Source of the DNA: Fusarium oxysporum f. sp. lycopersici 4287
Lineage: Eukaryota; Ascomycota; Sordariomycetes; Hypocreales; Nectriaceae
Assembly (NCBI RefSeq): GCF_000149955.1
Contig: NC_030988.1
Coordinates: 4,172,543-4,236,542, forward strand
Direction: 5' to 3'
Length of the DNA: 64,000 nucleotides
In this document: in pieces, positions 33,149-44,957 of the stretch
How the letters are laid out: every line of letters starts with the position of its first letter
Position numbering within the stretch: position 1 is the first letter of the stretch
Translations under genes and position numbers: made by a program
Notes under the pieces: generated by a model
Seen by the model: the letters and a program-made list of their open reading frames with translations, nothing else
The model's database searches: none
Told to the model about the DNA's origin: nothing

Positions 33149-36137
33149 ACGGCGGCCAATACATGGGCACCTAGGTGCCCAAATAAAATAGCGCACCAGG
33201 TGCCCAAATTATGTCAGCAATCGTCGCCCTGATTGGCCAGCGCGCGTTTGACATGACCGACGCGACCTGCGCTCTGTATGATAGCAACACAGCCAACGAA
33301 AATGGACCAAAGCCACCGGCTTGCCTTCCCGGACGATGCCCTCCCGCCTGAAGGCATATACAAATCCCGTGAGTCTCTATTGGCAGCCATTAATTCTTGG
33401 GCGAAACCTCGAGGTTATGCGTTCACGACGGGGAAATCATTAAAGACGTCAAGTGGCCGAATCAAAGTCATATTTGCCTGTGATCGAAATAAACTCCCAC
33501 CGAGCACATCTATTACACGCCAACGCCGCACTTGTAGCCGAAGAACCGGCTGTAAGTTTTCAGTGCTGGCCAAGCAATCATTGGATGGAAATACGTGGGT
33601 CCTAAGCCATCGACCAGACAAAGAGTATGCCCACCACAATCATCCACCGAGTCCGGACGCGTCTGCACACCCGGCGCATCGCCAACTTAACGAGAGAGAT
33701 GCAGCAATTATTTCGAGCCTGACAACTGCTGGCGCTGCTCCTCGAGATATCAGGACGTACCTCCATAACAGTTCAGATACCCTTGCGACGCAGCAAGACA
33801 TCTATAATCGGATCGCGGCAACGAGAAGAGATCTGCGTGAGGGCCAGAGCAGTATCCAAGCGTTAGTCGACCAACTACAGGGAGAGGGCTTCTGGTGCCG
33901 GGTTCGATTGGACTCGGATAATCGGCTGACAGCCATATTCTTTGCCCACCCTGACTCTGTTGCATATCTGCAAAGCAACCCGGACGTACTGCTATTGGAT
34001 TGTACCTATAAAACGAACAAGCACGCCATGCCGCTGCTTGACATGGTCGGAGTTGACTCTTGTCAGCGTTCCTTCTGCATCGCATTTGCATTTCTGTCCG
34101 GTGAATCAGAAGAAGACTATTCATGGGCACTTCATCATCTCAAATCACTCTACCATCATGAGCTCCCTTCTGTAGTCTTAACTGACCGATGTCTCGCTGC
34201 AATAAATGCAACTGCAACCTGGTTCCCTTCCTCCAAGGCCCTGCTTTGCCTCTGGCATGTTAATAAGGCAATCCTGCAGTATTGTCAACCGGACTTTGTG
34301 CTGAAAAGTGGCGCCACAAGCGGCCGGGTAGAGGACGAAAAATGGGACGAATTCTATGGTTTTTGGCACACTATTGTGGATTCGCCAACAGAAGAGATAT
34401 TCAGAGAGCGCCTAGCCAAGTTCGAGCTCAAGTACGCCAAAAGATACCCCCGGGCCGTTGGGTACATCAAATTGTACTGGCTCGAGCCGCACAAAGAGAG
34501 AATCATTAAAGCATGTTGTTATATTCCTTTTCTAGAATTCTTTTGGTAATGTGGCCACCTCGAGGTAGCTGTCCAGGGTCAGATATAGAGATCGGAAAGC
34601 TAACAATTGCCATCTAGGGCCGAAGGAATTCACTCCCTAATCAAATCATACATCAAGACCTCCACATTCGACCTCTTCGATTCTTGGCAGGCCATGCGCC
34701 ATGCGGTCACCAACCAACTGAAGGAACTGAAGCACATACGAGCCTCTCAACAGATACGGACACCTTTGGATATCTCTGGAGGAATGTTCGAGGCTGTCCA
34801 AGGTTAGGTTTCCCACCAGGCCCTGCGCAAAGTGCAAGAACAACGGAAGTTAGCTTTGGCATTTCCCCAAGCTCCCTGCAGTCAGTCTTTCACCTCCTCA
34901 CATGGGCTACCGTGTTCTCACACCTTGAAGAGACTCGAGGAGGAACAGCGCAGCCTTTGCTTGATCATTTTCATCCTCACTGGAACTTAAAGCGAGGCGC
35001 GGATCGGCCCCGGCCCATACTAGAGCCACGTCGAGCCCCACAGCAGGGCATCATCAGGGCGAGAGGTCAACCTGCGACGAGCACCAAACGAGAACCCTCT
35101 GGATTTGAGATCTCTCAGCCTGGCAAGAAAGCGCCCAGCACATGTAGCAGATGTCATGCTGTTGGTCACGCGAGGTCCTCACGAGCGTGTCCTCTGAGGT
35201 TCCAGGATTTGCTCATTCAGGAAGCGCCGGCCTCGAAGTCAATCCCGCAGCCGGACGTAACCCCGGTCGCAGTCCCAAGTCTGGCTGACCCAATTGAGGC
35301 GATTTCAGTGAGCCAAGGGCCTTCAGTAGTTGAAGGCATGCCAGTGCTAGAATGTATTGCGGAAGCTACTGCACGCTCTCCCGCTACTGCACACACCCCA
35401 CTTGCCCAGTCTTCACATACTGTACAAGTTTCGCTTACAGCTCCTCAACATTCTGACGTCCCAGACTGTCCCGTTGGAACTGTGTCAGGCCCTTCTGGCA
35501 AAGAATATCTGAATCACGAACCATCCGATTCGCGCAACCTTCCTTCGCAACCACTACTGAGGTATGACTCGCCAGAAGCCATATTTGGAAGATATGTCGC
35601 TGCAAGAAGCGCGTGGTATGCGGCGAAGCCGGCTGGCAGCATCAAAACAAATCAGCAATATCGCAGGGCGATGGGGCTTCCACTCAGGTACGACAAGCAG
35701 AGCTACGAGTGGTGTCTGGACTACAAACAGATGTCCAAGCGCTGTATCACGTCAACAGGATCAAGAGAATGGACGAAAGAAGAGATGATGGCGTATTTGG
35801 ATTGGAGTAAGGCGGAAGATGAACGCATCGAAGCCCAAGTTGTTAAGGAGATGGGAAAGAATCCTCTAGCAAACAAAAGAAGAGGCATGACAGAAATATG
35901 GCGAAAAGCAGAAATGGATAGTATAGAGCAAGAAACCTTATATGCAGCGGAGGATAAGGCAGAACTTTGTATTGTTGTCAAACGGTAACTAGTTGGCTTG
36001 TCCTTTGAAAATATTAGAAAACAGCATTATAACCTTAGACCCGTCGCTGGCCAATCAGGGCGACGATTGCTGACATAATTTGGGCACCTGGTGCGCTATT
36101 TTATTTGGGCACCTAGGTGCCCATGTATTGGCCGCCG
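33149..36137 (+). mobile_element. Mutator-like element (Hop-like) with ~93-bp TIRs
   Basis: Long terminal inverted repeats, 33149-33242 and 36045-36137, appear identical by eye apart from one possible base. They start CGGCGGCCAATACATGGGCA and contain an inner palindrome GGGCACCTAGGTGCCC. No 9-bp target duplication is evident. Size and TIR length are like the Fusarium MULE Hop. Confidence 0.85.
33278..35988 (+). pseudogene. MULE transposase, three lesions
   Basis: The N-terminal part (33278-34549) has a FAR1/WRKY-GCM1-like zinc-binding region (ACDRNK ... CSRRTGCKFSV) and the MULE DDE core (DVLLLDCTYKTNKHAMPLLD, VVLTDRCLAAI, LCLWHVNKAI). An extra T near 34543 shifts the frame just before GNVATSR; an intron with CTAAC/TCTAG signals follows (about 34573-34617). 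A TAG at 34805 replaces a probable Gln, and the frame slips again near 34970. The last part (to 35988) has a zinc knuckle (CSRCHAVGHARSSRAC) and a conserved C-terminal domain. TIRs look intact, so the copy could still be moved in trans. Confidence 0.85.
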
Positions 36138-38060
36138 AAACTTCTTAGTTATACCTGGAGCCACCACGGTTGCACTTGTGGCCGTCTCAGCTTTTACAGC
36201 TCCTTCCGTAGTATCCAAATCCTAGCCACCAACAGATCGGATTATCTTATTCATACCGTCTCAACAGTACGGCAGGTGGTACCGCATGGTACCTACATGC
36301 GGCGGAGCTGTATCTTTCCAATGTGGTAAGAAGTTCGATAGCTGGGCTGTTATCTTCCGGCAGCGCAGCGAATCTCGGGTCCGCTAGCTCCATCGATCCA
36401 CAGTAGTCTTTGATGTCTTTCACTACTCTGCCTTTCAGCTGATGCTCTTGTCGACGGTGCGACTCGATGCCGGCACCGGGTCGAACAGTTGCATAACCCT
36501 GACCCCAGAATGGCGCTAACTAACCCTAAGCACCAATCATTGACTCGGCTTCGACCAAGCGATAAGGGCGCAATTTGTTGACCCCGCAACCCCAGTTTGG
36601 TGGACGATTTGACTCAAATCGCCTGCGAATAGTGCAGGCCCGGTGGCCCCTCAATATTCAGGAACCAATAGTGAATAAGACAGCACAATGGCTTGGCGCA
36701 TATAACGGCGCCGATGCTCGAGTACGGATCAAAGTCTTGGGCCTCAGACATAAGCAAATGCTTTTGTCTCATAGACAAAGGGAAGTGAACCTCCAATCAT
36801 GGCCAGACCGAGAGTCGAGAATTTCGAAACTAGCAAAGTACAATCACTTCGTATCACTTCGTATCACTTCGTATCACTTCGTATCACGTGTAACAACAGA
36901 CGGTGAAAACGGTCCTAGACGAAGGCAACATGACAGGATACAGCTACATTCAATAGTTCTATCACGAAACGGCAAGACTACTGACCACAGCATGTTCAAT
37001 GGCCCCATGGCTGGCCGATCAATGGTTATTACCATATACCCGGGTCACCTTGCATGCGCATTGACCCAACCACCGACTTCCGCTGATCCAGCGCGGGATG
37101 CAAACCTTAGCACAGACTACATTTATGTCTTATCTAGTCATAACCAATGGTCGGAGATGCACAGCGTTGCTACTGGATCCTCGGCATGAGTCTTATCGGC
37201 GAAGCTCGGGATGCCAAAAAATGTTGATTAGTCTTCGTCTCCGGACCCGGTACCTGGGCCGGAGATCAAGATCGACATGATCCTTCATCAAAATTGAGAT
37301 CTTAGTGATGGTCATAGAGACAGACGAAGCTTGGCAAGAATGCCAAGGACCAGCCCCAGAGAATCTCACTAGATATTCAGCTCCAGGAACTCAACATGCA
37401 TTAATGACGTCGACTTTCAAGTCGCGCATTGGTCATTCCCTAAAGCAGCAATAAGCTTTACGAGAACCAAGCTACTAGGAAATCTAAGGAGATTGCAAAA
37501 AGGACGGTGGTTATACTGGGGAATCTAAAAATATCTCTGTGCAGTTCACAGCGACGTTGACAGTAGTGGAAATGGACACCCGCTCTTAGTAACCAACGGT
37601 CACCTTGTTCGTTTCGGGTTTGGCCAGGGCCCATATTGAGTGCCACAGGTAATAAACGGCCAGTCATACTTGGACACAGCTGCCGTGGGCATCGGGGCTA
37701 AAGTGAATGGTGGAGTGGAGGACTAGAGTTTGGACTACTGCAAGCCATGCCAATAGTCTTGCCAGTCTCCTCGAGACCCCGGGTGATTTCGATCCGACCC
37801 CTTCGTGCGGCCATCCCACGGTACTTATCGTATCATATGGTATCTTCAAATTGTCTCCGTTTGATACCAATAGTAGTTCTGGTCTCGATCAACTGTAGTA
37901 GCAAAACGAGCAGTGACAAGACTCCTAATAGTCTTGAGAATCACCATTGTGCGTATATACCTATAGAATGATTCATCTTGCTTGTATATTATCCGATGAA
38001 AGCTTCACAATCTTGGCCACCTTGGCACCAAGACAAATGTATCCGGCGCCTGCATCTTCC
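36138..38060. other. long intergenic stretch
   Basis: No supported gene. A 204-codon frame at 36575-37189 has no family signal and runs through a decamer repeat, so I treat it as chance. The segment 37680-37890 has protein-like composition but no gene structure. Confidence 0.45.
36845..36887 (+). repeat. decamer tandem repeat (about 4 units)
   Basis: Unit CACTTCGTAT repeated four times in a row with no mismatch seen. Simple minisatellite. Confidence 0.9.
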
Positions 38061-38757
38061 TTACATCAGAAAGAATAAGAACAGCATCCAACCCCAAGTC
38101 AGTCCGATAGACGCAAGTCCGGCGCTGATCGAGTTCGCACCTGCAGTTGGAACGGGCGTTGGAGACACAGGTGCAGGTGCAGTTGGTGTCGCGACAGGAG
38201 GCTGAGTGGGTACCTTGATATGCAGTTGGTCCACGATCGTCTTACGGAGGGAGGTAGGCTTACAACAGGTGGAGGAACAATGGGTGCAGTAGCCGATGCT
38301 ACAGCGCCCGACTCGACGGTCGTGGCACTGGGCAGTCCGGAGGCAGACTCGGTAGACACACCGGCAGCCTCGCAAGGGCGAAGACCGGCAGAGATCGCAG
38401 CTTTATTATATTAGATCATGGTTCAGCATAAGGATAGATGGGCGTACCAGCGGCGTCAGATGCACTGCAGCTGGTGTCGACGCAGCCGACAAACGATTGT
38501 GCAAACCTTTGGGCTTTGCAGACGCAACCCGGGTCCTCAGAGCCACACTTGCTGTCTTGGATGGCCTTCAGAGCGCATGGTTGCTGCGTTGGATGTCAGA
38601 TTAGACTCAAAGCTGCAGTGAGGGTAGATCAACTTACTGCGCACTGGGGGAGAACAGAGCCGCCCTGCCCACCACTCTCTACGCCACTCTGGGTAGTGGT
38701 CTGTGCCAACACAGAGGAAGACAGGAGAGCAGTGACGAGAAGGAAGAAGGATTTCAT
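38061..38757 (-). CDS. secreted CFEM-domain protein with GPI-anchor signal (four exons)
   Basis: A 181-residue product: exons 38757-38638, 38583-38448, 38400-38264, 38213-38061. Introns are 54, 47 and 50 nt, with GTAAGT, GTACGC and GTAAGC donors and AG acceptors. Residues 1-18 are a signal peptide (MKSFFLLVTALLSSSVLA). The CFEM domain has eight Cys at 39, 43, 53, 60, 62, 74, 79 and 94 with the family spacing, and Asp57 before CxC, the residue that ligands haem in haem-binding members. A Ser/Thr/Pro/Ala-rich stalk follows, and the C-terminus is a hydrophobic tail (WGWMLFLFFLM) typical of GPI attachment. Likely a cell-wall or membrane protein; family members act in haem/iron uptake, adhesion or as effectors. 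Which applies here is open. Confidence 0.9.
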
Positions 38758-39443
38758 CTTGAATCAAGTTGAGGGTAATTTTACGTTATCAGATGGCCGT
38801 TTGGTGATCAGTCTGATATACTGTATACAGGAAATGCTGTATGGGATTAGGCGTGATAGGATGGCGACAGTGAATTTCTTGCATCTGGAGGCTCTCAACG
38901 GAGTCTGGGGAAGTGTCAGCTTATATAGAGGAATCGTGCTTCAGCTGGTCCAATGAGAGACAGAGGGTGCGATGAACACTCGATCTGCAGTCAGTCACTA
39001 CGCGAGATAGGGCGTTTGAGGGGGTAGAAAGATCGGCATGCACATGTAACTGACAATTCTATTTCCAAGGTCCAAGCTCAATCTCACGGGCCAATAATAG
39101 CGGCGTCTCAGATGCCGGATGCAAAGCTCGGAGCTTACCAGTCGAATCGGAGCGGCCAAAGGGCTAGCCGAGGGGATGAGCTCGGGCACATGTCTGGTGT
39201 CTGGTCATGCTAACGATTTCTAGTGGAGAGATTGTTCAGTAATTGTATTTAGGAAATGTTGAGAAGAGAATATCTGGTTATTGCGTGGATTGTATCCTTG
39301 GGACCTGGTAATCCCGTCAATTCTCATTGTTAAGTCAAAACAAGCTACACACATAACAATATTCACTCAATGCTTGTCTCAGAGGCTAACTGCAATTAGG
39401 TGGCTGCATCATATTTCCCGACACCTTAGCGGTATACTTTGTA
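38758..39443. other. upstream region of the CFEM gene
   Basis: No gene. Presumed promoter of the CFEM gene; no specific site assigned. Confidence 0.5.
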
Positions 39444-40454
39444 CCATGCAGTAGTACCCCTCCACCGGTAAGAACCCTCTGCCAGTAAGCAAAGAAAATT
39501 GTTCATACAAAATTCACTTTTTCAATCTTGAAAGGAAAAAAATGAACAAAAACAGTACAAGCAAATTTATTTCCATAATTCGAGTTAGAATCGAATGAAT
39601 TTTGATATTTTCTCGGTCTTTTTACTTCACAACCTGTGCGGGTGCGTACGACGGGTAATTCTTCCGCCTCCAAATTTGGACCTTCATCCTCTTGCATCCC
39701 TCCCACCTCAATCACATCCTCAATAGCCCCTGTTTCTTTAATTGCTTAGTTTAGCCCGGAAATAGTTTCTCCAGCCACTAGAGCTTCGACTAATGTCATG
39801 AAATTCTTGTTGGGATTGGACATCGCCTTCCTCCTCCTGCTTTTACTCAACCCGCTGATTTCCTCCTTCATACTGGCGTTTTATGCCGTTATCAAGGCTG
39901 CCTTTAGAGTTCATCGCAATAAATAGCCTTCGAGGCATTTAAAGCTCCATGAAATAGTAGTTGGAGAGAATGAGACCATTGAGCTGTCAGGTAACACCAA
40001 TATATGTTGTTGAAAAAGCAAGTAACCATCCACTCATCCTGGATTTTAAGTCAGCAACATTTATGCTTCAGACCAGGTATATGCTCATTAATTCATGACT
40101 TATACAGCCATCTAACATAATGAGCCTGGAACCAGGCTCATCTTCTGGTTGCGCTTGGGGAGATAGACCTCTCTGAGCCACTCGACTGCGATATGGTTGT
40201 CCGTCCAGCCGTTGTTAGAAGTGATGTAATACCAGTCGGCTACCTTCTTGAACTCATTGATAAACCGGTGTCGCTGAAGTTCTTTGCCTTTGAACATAAT
40301 ACATTGTTTCAGAAACGGCCATCTGCAGTCACGGCTTCGATAAAGCTAGTCCAAGCACGGGACTGAAAGCCAGTGAGGACAGCCTTCCTCTTCAGATCAC
40401 TGCTCTAATAACCAAGGAATCCAAACCTATATTCGCAATGTATTAGTGAGTTTT
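39444..40454 (-). pseudogene. relic of a pogo/Fot-B type element
   Basis: The left end (TA then CCATGCAGTAGTACCC) matches the TIR of Fot-B at 50008. Minus-strand fragments match the Fot-B transposase: FKGKELQRHRFINEFKKVAD and WYYITSNNGWTDNHIAVEWL near 40280-40180, and the C-terminal EAEELPVVRTRTGCEVKRPR near 39640. The middle of the gene is deleted or scrambled. A solo LTR (40455) interrupts it within the position of a transposase intron. Confidence 0.75.
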
Positions 40455-40649
40455 TGTTGTTTATATTGCGCAGTAGTGCTGGGTGAAAATGTATTTTTGT
40501 AAAACTTGATTGTTTCTTATTGAGCTGAGAGTTATTCTCGGGTTTATGTATCTAGATAATTGTATCTAGGACTTTAAACTTTAAATCTAGGACTTTCAGA
40601 CTAACAGTCTGAATCCTGAAGGGAAGGGGGATTCCCGGATTTTCCAACA
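40455..40649 (-). repeat. solo Copia-A LTR with GTTTT target duplication
   Basis: 195 bp, TGTTG...CAACA ends, flanked by GTTTT at 40450-40454 and 40650-40654. No internal Copia sequence; the product of LTR-LTR recombination. Confidence 0.9.
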
Positions 40650-40879
40650 GTTTTAGAACAAAAACTATAAATACTCACCAAATATGTTCCTACTCCTTTG
40701 GAGTCCGGTGTGCCTGTGGATCTCTTGATCGGTACATTATCCTGACTGCCCGTCATGAGGGTCAGGTGTCGACCATGTAGTTCATCCGGCAAGCATCTCG
40801 GCGCTATCGCTGTTGTTTCCAGGTCTCCCGTGTGTATGTTCTGGTCAATCAATAAAGTGTTACCAAGCAGACACATGCT

Positions 40880-41455
40880 CTCCTAGCTTCGCACGGAATG
40901 CCTAGAATAAATAACTACCTGGACAAGATTCGAGCAGCAGAATCGGAGATGAGTAACTGTGGGCAAACAGTCGAAATGATGGGACACTTTCTATTTCGGT
41001 GTACGCAATGTGACGCGCAGCAAGATGGCATGCGACGACTAGGACAGAAAATAATGGGAAACCTCTCGTACTTTGTGGGGGAAAGGCAGCATCAGATGGC
41101 CTTAGATGGGCACCTTGACTTACACCCTGGACACGAAGAGACTCGATGCAAACCAAAATGGATGACTCACTTTCCAACCATATTTCGAGGCCAAATCTGA
41201 CGATACCACCACCAAAGGGCCTCAATTTAGCAGACCAAGCTCTAGTTGCTGAGGATAGGAACCCTTGGAGAAACTGGCCTTCGAGCAGGCCTGTCACAAG
41301 GTCAAGTGTGACGAGACTAAACTAGCAGTGAGGAGCCTGGGACTTCCCGGGAGACGCGAGCAGAAATGCTTAGAACTAGGAATAGCCTAGCGTACTTGGC
41401 CCTACGAGTTTAGTCCTCCCAGGTGGAATAAATTTCATTCATTCGTTCATTCTCA
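40880..41455 (+). pseudogene. 3' fragment of a LINE (non-LTR retrotransposon)
   Basis: The frame 40898-41200 reads MPRINNYLDKIRAAESEMSN, CGQTVEMMGHFLFRC and RRLG...LSYFVG, as in the C-terminal tail of fungal Tad/I-type reverse transcriptases (cysteine motif C-x-H-x-C after RNase H). A 3' UTR of about 250 bp ends in CATTCATTCGTTCATTC, like the short tandem tails of these elements. The 5' part is absent (dead-on-arrival copy). Confidence 0.65.
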
Positions 41456-42295
41456 CGTCATATTGACACCATTTCATCAATTCGATTCAGGTTACGGGCT
41501 AGAAGCGCCGTAATTCACTTCTCATGAAAATTGGCTTGAACTTGAATTGACCGCCGCACTGGGTGCATCACACCACCGGCACGAGAACACAGAGGTACCA
41601 TATTGCCGGGACTTTGAGTTCCCTACCGTTACATAATGGTCTGGACCCGATATCAACGATTGAATTTTTAACCTTACAATCGAGCACATCACGACAGATA
41701 GCATCGTGGATCGACTCAGATAACTAACGACAACGATTTCGACGACCTCCTTAGCTGCCATTTAACAAAAATTGTTATAGAGACCCGGTCTGTATTCCGT
41801 ACCAATTTCACTCGCTCAGTGTCAGACAATTGGCTCTACGAGGATCTGAGATGGCATCAGGAAATTAATGAGGATTATCTGAGGAACAAAATCTTAATGA
41901 CAGGATGCACTGAGTCGTGCAGCTCTTTATACATAAATCAAAGCGTTGTCTGTTCTAGGCAGTAGCAGCTGCCACCCTGAGGTCATGGCCCGCAGCCATC
42001 ACCGGCCCCGCACATGGCAGCGACTGTATATTGACCAACAGAAACCTCTCATCTCTATTCTCTATCCTCTCCTTCATTTTTCCCTATCATTTACCCTCCT
42101 CGTCTCCATTTCCTCTCCAGGGCCTTCCCTTGGCTAACCAAATCCTACCTTACAACCCGATGGGAATAACGACGTGCGATAAAATCGTCTTCAGTAGCCT
42201 CCAAAAGCCGATCCTCTCATAGTGTAATACAGCTCGCAATCTCATTCATACACTTATACCCCCAGATCTCAACACTCTCGCCCAAAGCCCACAGC
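41456..42295. other. upstream region of the Cdc2-like gene
   Basis: No gene supported. A pyrimidine-rich tract at about 42045-42120 (CTCTATTCTCTATCCTCTCC and onwards) is typical of fungal promoters and 5' leaders and may be the promoter of the kinase gene. Confidence 0.5.
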
Positions 42296-43391
42296 ATGGA
42301 TAATTACCAGAAGTTGGAGAAAATTGGCCAAGGTACGTCTGACCCTCGCTCTGGGGCCCTGGCCACATTTATGCAGCCATGGTATTTTTTAGTATATTCC
42401 TATTTAATTGCCGGACTAATTAAATCTACCAGGTGCCTGCGGTGCCATTTACAAGGCCCGTGACCTTGCCAATGGGGAACGAATTGTAGCATTGAAAAAA
42501 ATCCGTCTCGAAGCCGAGGATGAGGGTGTACCGAGCACTTCCATCCGGGAGATTTCTCTCCTCAAGGAACTGCAGCACCCTAACATCTTGCGTCTTCTGA
42601 ACATCGTTCACGCTGATTACCACAATCTTTACCTCGTTTTCGAATTCCTTGATATCGACCTGAAAAGGTACATGGAGACCTTACCGGTCAGTGACGGTGG
42701 ACGAGGCAAGGTGCTTCCGGAGGGGTCATCGGCATACCTCATGCAATTAGGCATGAACGACACGGTGGTCAGAAAATTCATGTACCAGCTTTGTGCTGGC
42801 GTTAATTACTGCCACTCCCACCGTATCTTGCACCGAGATCTGAAGCCCGCTAATCTCCTCATCGACAAGGAAGGAAATCTCAAGTTAGCCGATTTTGGGT
42901 TGGCACGAGCGTTTGGTGTGCCTCTGCGCCCATACACTCATGATGTCGTGACGCTCTGGTACCGAGCACCTGAACTTCTACTGGGCGCAAAACAATACTC
43001 GACGGGTGTTGATATGTGGTCTGTCGGCTGTATCTTTGCAGAGATGTGCGTTCGAAAGCCGCTATTTCCTGGTGACTCTGAGATTGATAAGATCTTTAAA
43101 ATCTTCCGGTAAGTTTATCGCCCTTGCATATGCTGTGGGTGAGAAGTCTGACGTTGATCCCCTAGCACATTGGGTACTCCTACGGAAGACGTTTGGCCTG
43201 GAGTTACCTCGTACCGTGATTTCAAGTCCTCGTTTCCTAAGTGGCAACGTAACTACGATCAGGCTCTCTGCAATAACCTCAACAAAGCAGGGCTCGAACT
43301 TCTCGATATGACGCTGATCTACAATCCGGCTGGACGCATTTCGGCCAAACAGGCCTGCAACCACCCTTACTTTGAAGGCTTTGTTGCGTAG
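42296..43391 (+). CDS. Cdc2/CDK1-like cyclin-dependent kinase paralogue (three exons)
   Basis: A 312-residue product: exons 42296-42332, 42433-43108, 43166-43391; introns 100 nt (GTACGT...CTACCAG) and 57 nt (GTAAGT...CCCTAG). It is full length and colinear with CDK1. The G-loop is GQGACG (residues 11-16), so the inhibitory Thr14 and Tyr15 are Ala and Cys. Catalytic Lys34, PSTSIRE (46-52, one change from PSTAIRE), [19 protein letters not shown], the activation-loop Thr ([14 protein letters not shown]) and [11 protein letters not shown] are kept. It would phosphorylate cell-cycle substrates with a cyclin but should be insensitive to Wee1-type inhibition. Two Cdc2 genes are known in F. graminearum; this could be a third, accessory type. 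No inactivating lesion is seen. Confidence 0.9.
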
Positions 43392-43554
43392 TCAGGCCAG
43401 CTGAAAATTTACTACAAGTAGGGGAACTGCCACATATTACCACTAGGTTCATGCGACTGGATATGAAACGTGGACCATACTTTGGGGTTGTGAATCTGAT
43501 TCCACATACTTCTCGCCTGATTCTATTCTATGCAACTCTCGCTTGACTCTACTG

Positions 43555-44205
43555 TGTTCACGGGCGACCATCGAGTTGATCGAAAGAGAAAGAGGCCGTC
43601 TTCTAAGAAGTCAGAGGCCAAGCCGATACAGCGCTTTTTTTTGGTGACGAAGCTGTTAAGGTAATAAAATCCCCGACAGTTGCTGCCGCTTATAACGACG
43701 AAATGAACCATGTTGATCGAGGTGGCCAGTTGAGGTCATATTATGCCTATGATCATTCCCTCCGCTGCGGCCCTTGGCAGGCACATTGTTGGACCTTCTT
43801 CTTGATGTGGCCCTTATCAATAGCTATATTGCTTAACTACACAGGCCCCAGCCAAACGGGAAGGGGTATATGATTCATGGGAAGAGGCGAGAGTGCATTT
43901 ACAACGCCTGATTCAACATATATCAAGAAAGTCAGTCAAGGAAGAGGTATCGCGAAGGGGGCGAATCCGACCCTAAAATATAGCAAAAAGAGCCCCTTGT
44001 CTGCCGGCACATGAGGTTGGACTACTTTGCATGTCAGGGCCTTCGACAAGGCCAAGTGAGGTCAAAAAGCCAAAAAGAGGGCCCCTTGGGGAGAGTGACG
44101 GCAATGGAAGAAGGGGACAGACTGATTATTGGTGTAGCGTGTGCATGGTTCCTCTTTGTAGCTACGGGAATTGCTAGTACTCCTATCATAAATAGAAGTT
44201 AGGTA
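43555..44205 (+). pseudogene. piggyBac relic, C-terminal part
   Basis: Starts near IERKRRRPSSKKSEAK, then VAAAYNDEMNHVDRGGQLRS and LRCGPWQAHCWTFFL, matching the piggyBac copy at 28930-29080 residue by residue. Indels and stops follow, then DYFACQGLRQGQ (cysteine domain, 44030). It lies ~160 bp downstream of the CDK gene. Confidence 0.8.
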
Positions 44206-44957
44206 GGCAGTAAAGTACCTCTCGTTTGAGGCATTTTAATTCGACCGACCCCGCTGTCAGTACCAGAATTGAGGCTTTGATGATGGTACGTCAACGTCAC
44301 CCTTTCTAACTTCTTGTGGCATCTCACGTGTCTGGCTGGAGTATATGTTAGGAAAGTTCAATTACTATTGGACAATACTGACTGCAATGACGTATTCATG
44401 ATTTGAGCCGCCTGCGGTGTGGTGATTTCACATGTTACTTTTGAGACAACTTCCTTGTCGTATCATGATTTTGAAAACTATGATGGTACAATTTAGGTCC
44501 TCTGAGGCATAGGAAGAGCGATATGCTCGGAGTCATTGGTTTTTCTCACATGTCACTCCCCGCACTGGCACCAGTGTCACCATATCTTGGATGACCCATG
44601 AACCCACGGCCATATTCGTCATAAACAAAAGTCAACATTGAATCACCAATCACACCTTCAACATGTAACACAAATCCCTCCTCCCCCATCATAACCTAAT
44701 CTACTAAACCTCCACCTGTCAGGATGCTTTTATCTACGCCAGCTTCTTGCTGTGTTGTCCAGCGGAAAATCACGCATTGCAATCGTTCGCCTCATATATC
44801 ATACCACACGTAAAATACAGCTCTTCGACATCTATTTCTCCCAGATTACATACGAAAAGGACGCCCCAAGCGCGGGCTCTCAACCAGTCTCCAACCAGTT
44901 TCCTGCTGTTTCTGCTTGCATTCCGTCGACACCTGACCCCCGCTCGCACGCAGACAC
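44206..44957. other. upstream region of PP1 subunit paralogue 2
   Basis: No gene supported; presumed promoter. Confidence 0.5.

Noticed and set aside
36575..37189. 204-codon frame
   Set aside because: No family signal, runs through a decamer tandem repeat, and no homologous frame elsewhere.
37707..37898. Protein-like frame MVEWRTRVWTTASHANSL
   Set aside because: Short, no splice partner, no family; kept only as a note on the intergenic stretch.
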